Positions 5,020-8,395 of a stretch of DNA of 8,395 bases are shown here, one piece after another. A program made the translations under genes and the position numbers. Location of the stretch: assembly GCA_002254395.1 (NCBI GenBank), contig NJDN01000024.1, forward strand, positions 1 through 8,395, written 5' to 3'. Below the pieces are notes generated by a model. The model did no database searches. It had not been told where the DNA came from and was given only the letters and a program-made list of their open reading frames with translations. Source of the DNA: Candidatus Pacearchaeota archaeon ex4484_71 (GTDB lineage Archaea > Nanobdellota > Nanobdellia > Pacearchaeales > GW2011-AR1). Positions within the stretch are counted from its first letter, which is position 1; every line of letters begins with the position of its first letter.

Positions 5020-6306
5020 TTAAGAACTTTTCTTTAATGTCATTTTTTTCTTCCCCCCCATATATTTTTGCAAAGGCAAAGGGATATTTACACTTCCGTC
5101 CTTATTTTGAAAATTTTCTAAAATAGCTATCAAGACTCTTGGAGAAGCAACAACAGTGTTATTCAATGTATGAGCGTAGTATAATTTTCCTTTGTTATCT
5201 ATTCTTATTCCCAATCTTCTAGCCTGGGCATCTGTCAAGTTACTACAGCTTCCAACTTCAAAATACTTCTTTTGTCTTGGGCTCCACGCTTCAACATCTG
5301 CAGACTTTGCTTTCAAATCTGCTAAATCTCCAGAACAACACTCAAGAATCCTCACCGGGATTCCTAACTCTTTGAAAAACTCAACAGAGAGGTTTAACAT
5401 AACATCGTACCACTTAAAAGAATCTTCGGGTTCACAAATCACAACCATTTCTTGCTTCTCAAACTGGTGTACTCTGTAAAGACCTTTTTCTTCTATGCCG
5501 TGAGCCCCACTTTCCTTTCTAAAACAAGGAGAATAGCTTGTTAAAAGCAAGGGTAAATCTTTTCCAGAAATCTTAGAGTCAAAATATTTTCCAATTATTG
5601 AATGCTCGCTCGTTCCGATGAGATAAAGGTCTTCTCCCTCTGCTTTATACATCATAACATCCTTCTCCTCAAAACTCATAACCCCATTCACTACGCTCTC
5701 TCTTATCATAAAAGGGGGGACTATATACTTGAACCCATTTTTTACCATATAATCTCTTGCAAAACTTAAAATTGCAGAGTGCAAAAGGGCAAGATCACCT
5801 TCAAGATAATAAAATCCGCTTCCGGAAACATCCCTTGCAGAATCAAAATCTGCACCTCCGACAAGCTCCGCAACCTCTGCATGATGCCTTATAGGGTATC
5901 TGAATTCCTTTCGCTTACCAATCCTCCTTATCTCCACATTATCTTCTTCATTTTTACCAATAGGAACACTTTCATGAATTATATTCGGAATTTGCATCAT
6001 CAAATATCTTATTTTCGCTTCTATTTTTTTCCTTTTCTCTTCGGAGCTCGCAATTTTGCTAGGAATTTCCTTCGCTTTCTTCAATTCCTTCGTCGCACTC
6101 TTCCCAGACTTCTTGAGTTCGCTAATCTTTTTTGAAATTTTGTTTCTCTCAGATCTCAGATTATCTTCCTCAAATTTTAGCTTTCTCCAAGATTGATCTA
6201 ATTTCAAAACCTCATCAACCAAAACAATTTTCTCTTCCTGAAATTTCTTTTTTATATTCTCCTTTACGAGATCTGGAGACTCTCTAATTAAATTTATATC
6301 TATCAT
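5020..6306 (-). CDS. serS: Seryl-tRNA synthetase, bacterial/common type
   Basis: A complete 428-residue class II synthetase that charges tRNA-Ser (and tRNA-Sec where present) with serine in the cytoplasm. The start MIDINLIRESPDLV matches the family N-terminus. Residues 30-103 form the charged antiparallel coiled-coil arm that grips the long variable arm of tRNA-Ser. The catalytic core follows: TSEHSI (232-237, serine-binding TxE motif), motif 2 FRKESGAHG (262-270) with YRVHQFEKQEM (277-287), SGDLADLKAKSADVEAW (325-341), SCSNLTDAQARR (353-364), and motif 3 with its conserved arginine in ASPRVLIAILENFQ (387-400). This is the widespread type, not the zinc-dependent methanogen type. A short basic tail (418-428) follows the core. 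A TATA box about 26 bases upstream suggests a leaderless mRNA. Confidence 0.98.
   Translation of the reverse strand: MIDINLIRESPDLVKENIKKKFQEEKIVLVDEVLKLDQSWRKLKFEEDNLRSERNKISKKISELKKSGKSATKELKKAKEIPSKIASSEEKRKKIEAKIRYLMMQIPNIIHESVPIGKNEEDNVEIRRIGKRKEFRYPIRHHAEVAELVGGADFDSARDVSGSGFYYLEGDLALLHSAILSFARDYMVKNGFKYIVPPFMIRESVVNGVMSFEEKDVMMYKAEGEDLYLIGTSEHSIIGKYFDSKISGKDLPLLLTSYSPCFRKESGAHGIEEKGLYRVHQFEKQEMVVICEPEDSFKWYDVMLNLSVEFFKELGIPVRILECCSGDLADLKAKSADVEAWSPRQKKYFEVGSCSNLTDAQARRLGIRIDNKGKLYYAHTLNNTVVASPRVLIAILENFQNKDGSVNIPLPLQKYMGGKKKMTLKKSS
5043..5049 (+). terminator. T-tract after the 187-residue protein gene
   Basis: Seven T, 28 bases downstream of the stop codon, lying inside the antisense 3' end of serS. 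The convergent pair leaves no room for a terminator between the two stop codons, so plus-strand transcripts probably end here within serS. Confidence 0.4.
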
Positions 6307-6326
6307 ATGTTTAGCAACTAAAGATT

Positions 6327-6337
6327 ATATTTAAACT
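6327..6337 (-). promoter_or_regulatory. TATA box for serS
   Basis: The minus strand reads GTTTAAATATA, centred 26 bases before the ATG at 6306. There is no Shine-Dalgarno site, so serS is probably leaderless. Confidence 0.55.
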
Positions 6338-6347
6338 TTATCAACAG

Positions 6348-6356
6348 ATTTAAAAG
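6348..6356 (+). promoter_or_regulatory. TATA box for the five-helix membrane protein gene
   Basis: GATTTAAAAG-type element centred about 27 bases before ATG 6379, again implying a leaderless mRNA. With the serS box, it makes a compact divergent promoter region of 72 bases. Confidence 0.5.
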
Positions 6357-6378
6357 CAGAAATTTCTTTAAAAAATCA

Positions 6379-7035
6379 ATGGCAGAGGTGTTAGGAAAAA
6401 TTCTGGAATTATCAAATCTCTACTCTACTTTGGTATCCCATTTCCCCCTATGGGCACAAAATTTCATAAATCTGTTTTTGCTAGTATTTCTCATATTTGT
6501 CTATTCCGTTTTTATATGGAAGCTGTATCGTTTTATGGCGAGAAGAGACATATTGCCTTCAAAGTTTGCAAGATTTAGAATAACAAATCGGCCATTTATA
6601 GACAGAGTTGCAAAAGGAACAACATATTTTTTGAAAAACATAATTATCTTTCCTATATTAATCTTTTTTTGGTATCTCATATTTACTTTATTTTTAATCT
6701 TCTTAACAGAGGGCGTAGATATATCAAAGATACTCTTAATTTCTGCCATAATCATCGCATCCATAAGAGCGGCAGCGTATTACAAGGAAGACCTTGCAAA
6801 AGATCTTGCAAAACTACTCCCATTCACGCTTCTAGGAGTTTATATAATTCAATCAGTTGCATTCAATTTCTCAGCAGTTCTAACGAACATTTCCCAAATA
6901 CCCTCTCTTGTGTCAAAGATAGCAATCTATTACTTATTTATTCTTGCCCTAGAAATTGTTCTAAGATTTTTTGAAATAATATTTGTGACTTCTGGCGTAG
7001 AAAAAGAAGAAGAAGTTAAAAAAGTAGAAGAATAA
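6379..7035 (+). CDS. Polytopic membrane protein of unknown function (about five helices)
   Basis: I do not recognise this 218-residue protein with certainty. Hydrophobic segments lie at about 26-50, 84-109, 116-134, 146-164 and 179-202. A basic cytoplasmic loop (51-83, with FMARRDILPSKFARFR) separates the first two. The segment 127-151 (ASIRAAAYYKEDLAKDLAKLLPFTL) mixes small residues, an Arg in the membrane and an amphipathic charged helix, which recalls the conserved helix region of small-conductance mechanosensitive channel relatives; however, the beta domain of those channels is absent. The C-terminus (207-218) is short and alternately acidic and basic. It may be a pore-like or scaffold membrane protein. 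It is divergent from serS and convergent with the antiporter, 13 bases away. No evidence ties it to either. Confidence 0.75.
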   Translation: MAEVLGKILELSNLYSTLVSHFPLWAQNFINLFLLVFLIFVYSVFIWKLYRFMARRDILPSKFARFRITNRPFIDRVAKGTTYFLKNIIIFPILIFFWYLIFTLFLIFLTEGVDISKILLISAIIIASIRAAAYYKEDLAKDLAKLLPFTLLGVYIIQSVAFNFSAVLTNISQIPSLVSKIAIYYLFILALEIVLRFFEIIFVTSGVEKEEEVKKVEE

Positions 7036-7036
7036 A

Positions 7037-7042
7037 TTTTTT
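7037..7042 (+). terminator. T-tract after the five-helix membrane protein gene
   Basis: Six T start just after the stop codon, in the 13-base gap before the convergent antiporter gene. Confidence 0.45.
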
Positions 7043-7048
7043 GTAAGA

Positions 7049-8395
7049 TTACCTCTCCACTTCAGGGTGCCTATAACCTTTTGACTTGTATTTCTCTAGC
7101 AACTTTAGATGCTTTCTTTTCTCCATTTCATAATCTTTCTTATCTGTACCATAGTGTTTCAACATCTTGGCAAGATATTCTCCTCCAAGAAAGTGCGGTG
7201 TTAAAACATAATTTGCCCCCAAATCATAAAGCGCCCGAGCATCATCAATTGTATGCGCTCTTAAAACAACCAACGCCTTAGGATTCACCGTTTTTACGAA
7301 TTGCAATAATAATTTATTTGTTTCAATATCTGGAATTGTTGAAATAATTAACTTCGCTTTTTCAAGAGGAAGATCTTCAAGCAACTCAAGATCATACGCA
7401 TCTCCGTAGATAGAAGGGATTCTAAACTTCACTAAATCTTTTACAACGTCCGGATTATAATCAACAACAAGATAACTTCTCTTCAACTTCTTTAAAGATG
7501 TGAGAAGATTAAATCCTATCCTATTATACCCAAATAAAACTGCGTCGTAATCTTTCTCAAGTCTTCTCTTCTTTCTTCTCTCTCTTGCCTTTTTATTTTC
7601 AAAAATTACCAAGAATCTTGAAAACATTCTATAAAGAGGTTCAGAATAAATTGTGAAATATGTAGAAATTAAAATTGTCAAAATAAGCGTAAGGATTATT
7701 GTATTAAGAAGATCTGATCCTATGTATCCCATGCTCACACCCAAACCAAGGACTATGATTGAAAACTCTGAAATCTGCCCAAGAGTTGTCCCCAACATAA
7801 AGTTTGTTCTTTTTGTATATCCAAACACCCTCATCAACCCCATCAAAATAAGTGGCTTCAATATTAATGCAATTGCAGAAAATATCAAAGCGTTAACTAT
7901 TATTGAACCAATGTTTGAGAATTGAATCTTCAATCCAAGAATTATGAAGAAAATTATAAGAAAGAAATCTCTCAGAGGACGCACTTTTGAACTAATCTCC
8001 GTCGCATATGGAGATACAGAAAGTATTACCCCTGCTAATAAAGCACCAATCTCCATTGAGAAGCCCACAAAGCTAAATATGGCCGCAACCAAAAAACACC
8101 AACAAATAGAAAATAAGAACAATAATTCCTGGGACTTTGCGACTGTTCTTGTTATTCTAGGCAATAAGAAATATCCTGCCAAGAAAAGAATTACTATTAG
8201 TCCTATACCTACTAAAACCCCTTCTACACCGAGTCCCACTGCCTCTTTTCCATTCCCTAGCGAAGATATGAACATCAAAACTCCCATTGCCACAAGATCT
8301 TGAATTATCAAAGCCCCTATTGAAATCTTCCCGTAAAGCGAATCAAGCTGGAACTTATCGGATAACAGTTTCATAACAATAATCGTACTACTAAA
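7049..8395 (-). CDS. CPA2 (Kef-type) cation:proton antiporter with C-terminal RCK/TrkA-N domain (N-terminus beyond the window)
   Basis: The frame is open to the right edge, giving 448 visible residues; several N-terminal helices are missing. The first visible residues (SSTIIVMKLLSDK, about 2-14) belong to the conserved CPA2 transport core. IQDLVA (31-36) carries the Gln-Asp pair seen in electroneutral Kef-type antiporters, the Asp being the likely ion/proton site, and GQISEFSIIVLG (206-217) matches the conserved late helix of the family. About eight or nine further helices extend to residue 250. A basic linker (268-279) leads to a TrkA-N domain: VLFGYNRIGFNLL (286-298), an acidic residue binding the nucleotide ribose (D312), and GDAYDLELLEDL (331-342); nucleotide-gated control of K+ (or Na+)/H+ exchange is typical. 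The usual second Gly of GxGxxG is Asn here. The ion is not certain from sequence. A further stretch to about 415 may be partial RCK C-terminal structure. Confidence 0.95.
   Translation of the reverse strand, partial: FSSTIIVMKLLSDKFQLDSLYGKISIGALIIQDLVAMGVLMFISSLGNGKEAVGLGVEGVLVGIGLIVILFLAGYFLLPRITRTVAKSQELLFLFSICWCFLVAAIFSFVGFSMEIGALLAGVILSVSPYATEISSKVRPLRDFFLIIFFIILGLKIQFSNIGSIIVNALIFSAIALILKPLILMGLMRVFGYTKRTNFMLGTTLGQISEFSIIVLGLGVSMGYIGSDLLNTIILTLILTILISTYFTIYSEPLYRMFSRFLVIFENKKARERRKKRRLEKDYDAVLFGYNRIGFNLLTSLKKLKRSYLVVDYNPDVVKDLVKFRIPSIYGDAYDLELLEDLPLEKAKLIISTIPDIETNKLLLQFVKTVNPKALVVLRAHTIDDARALYDLGANYVLTPHFLGGEYLAKMLKHYGTDKKDYEMEKRKHLKLLEKYKSKGYRHPEVER

Noticed and set aside
5043..5059. 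T-run and C-run near the serS 3' end, considered as a possible frameshift site
   Set aside because: The reading frame through it gives a normal Gly-Lys-rich C-terminal tail and a stop, so no frameshift is needed.
7944..8303. Open frame of 119 codons on the plus strand within the antiporter
   Set aside because: Antisense to membrane helices of the antiporter and without family motifs or promoter; a shadow frame.
1..8395. CRISPR array, insertion sequence, toxin-antitoxin or other defence system
   Set aside because: I found no spaced repeats, transposase, inverted termini or paired toxin genes; the only long repeat is the 71-base tandem duplication.

Overview
The window looks like chromosomal DNA from an archaeon with a small, AT-rich, compact genome. 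The evidence is: TATA boxes about 25-28 bases upstream of most start codons with no Shine-Dalgarno site between (leaderless genes); two tRNA genes without an encoded CCA end, with archaeal promoters; a KaiC/RadA-like ATPase of the kind common in archaea; and lysine-rich, AT-biased proteins. A DPANN-type lineage (Woesearchaeota/Pacearchaeota-like) is my guess from gene style, not something the sequence proves. I see no CRISPR array, transposon, rRNA or clear defence locus.

Left third (1-2911): a secreted FG-GAP/VCBS repeat protein, cut by the left edge, lies on the minus strand downstream of a KaiC-like ATPase with a long basic N-terminal tail. tRNA-Thr(CGT) is divergent from the ATPase. It points at a small GIY-YIG nuclease gene that is broken by a perfect 71-base tandem duplication, which shifts the reading frame. 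Upstream of that is a 146-residue two-helix membrane protein with a very basic tail, then tRNA-Asp(GTC), both on the minus strand.

Middle (3007-5015): a class I SAM-dependent methyltransferase and an unrecognised 124-residue protein on the plus strand, a small two-helix membrane protein (holin-annotated type) on the minus strand, and divergent from it an unrecognised 187-residue soluble protein.

Right (5020-8395): seryl-tRNA synthetase on the minus strand, a divergent five-helix membrane protein of unknown function, and convergent with that a CPA2 cation:proton antiporter with a cytoplasmic RCK/TrkA-N domain. The antiporter's N-terminus lies beyond the right edge.

The genes do not form one obvious pathway. 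Most are single-gene units with their own TATA box, in alternating orientation, with convergent neighbours separated by only 4-17 bases. The only coupled pair is the 146-residue membrane protein and the GIY-YIG gene (11-base gap if the first ATG is used). The most noteworthy signal is the 71-base duplication. The secreted repeat protein with the only strong Shine-Dalgarno site in the window and several unrecognised proteins are secondary points. I did not find a convincing new multi-gene system.
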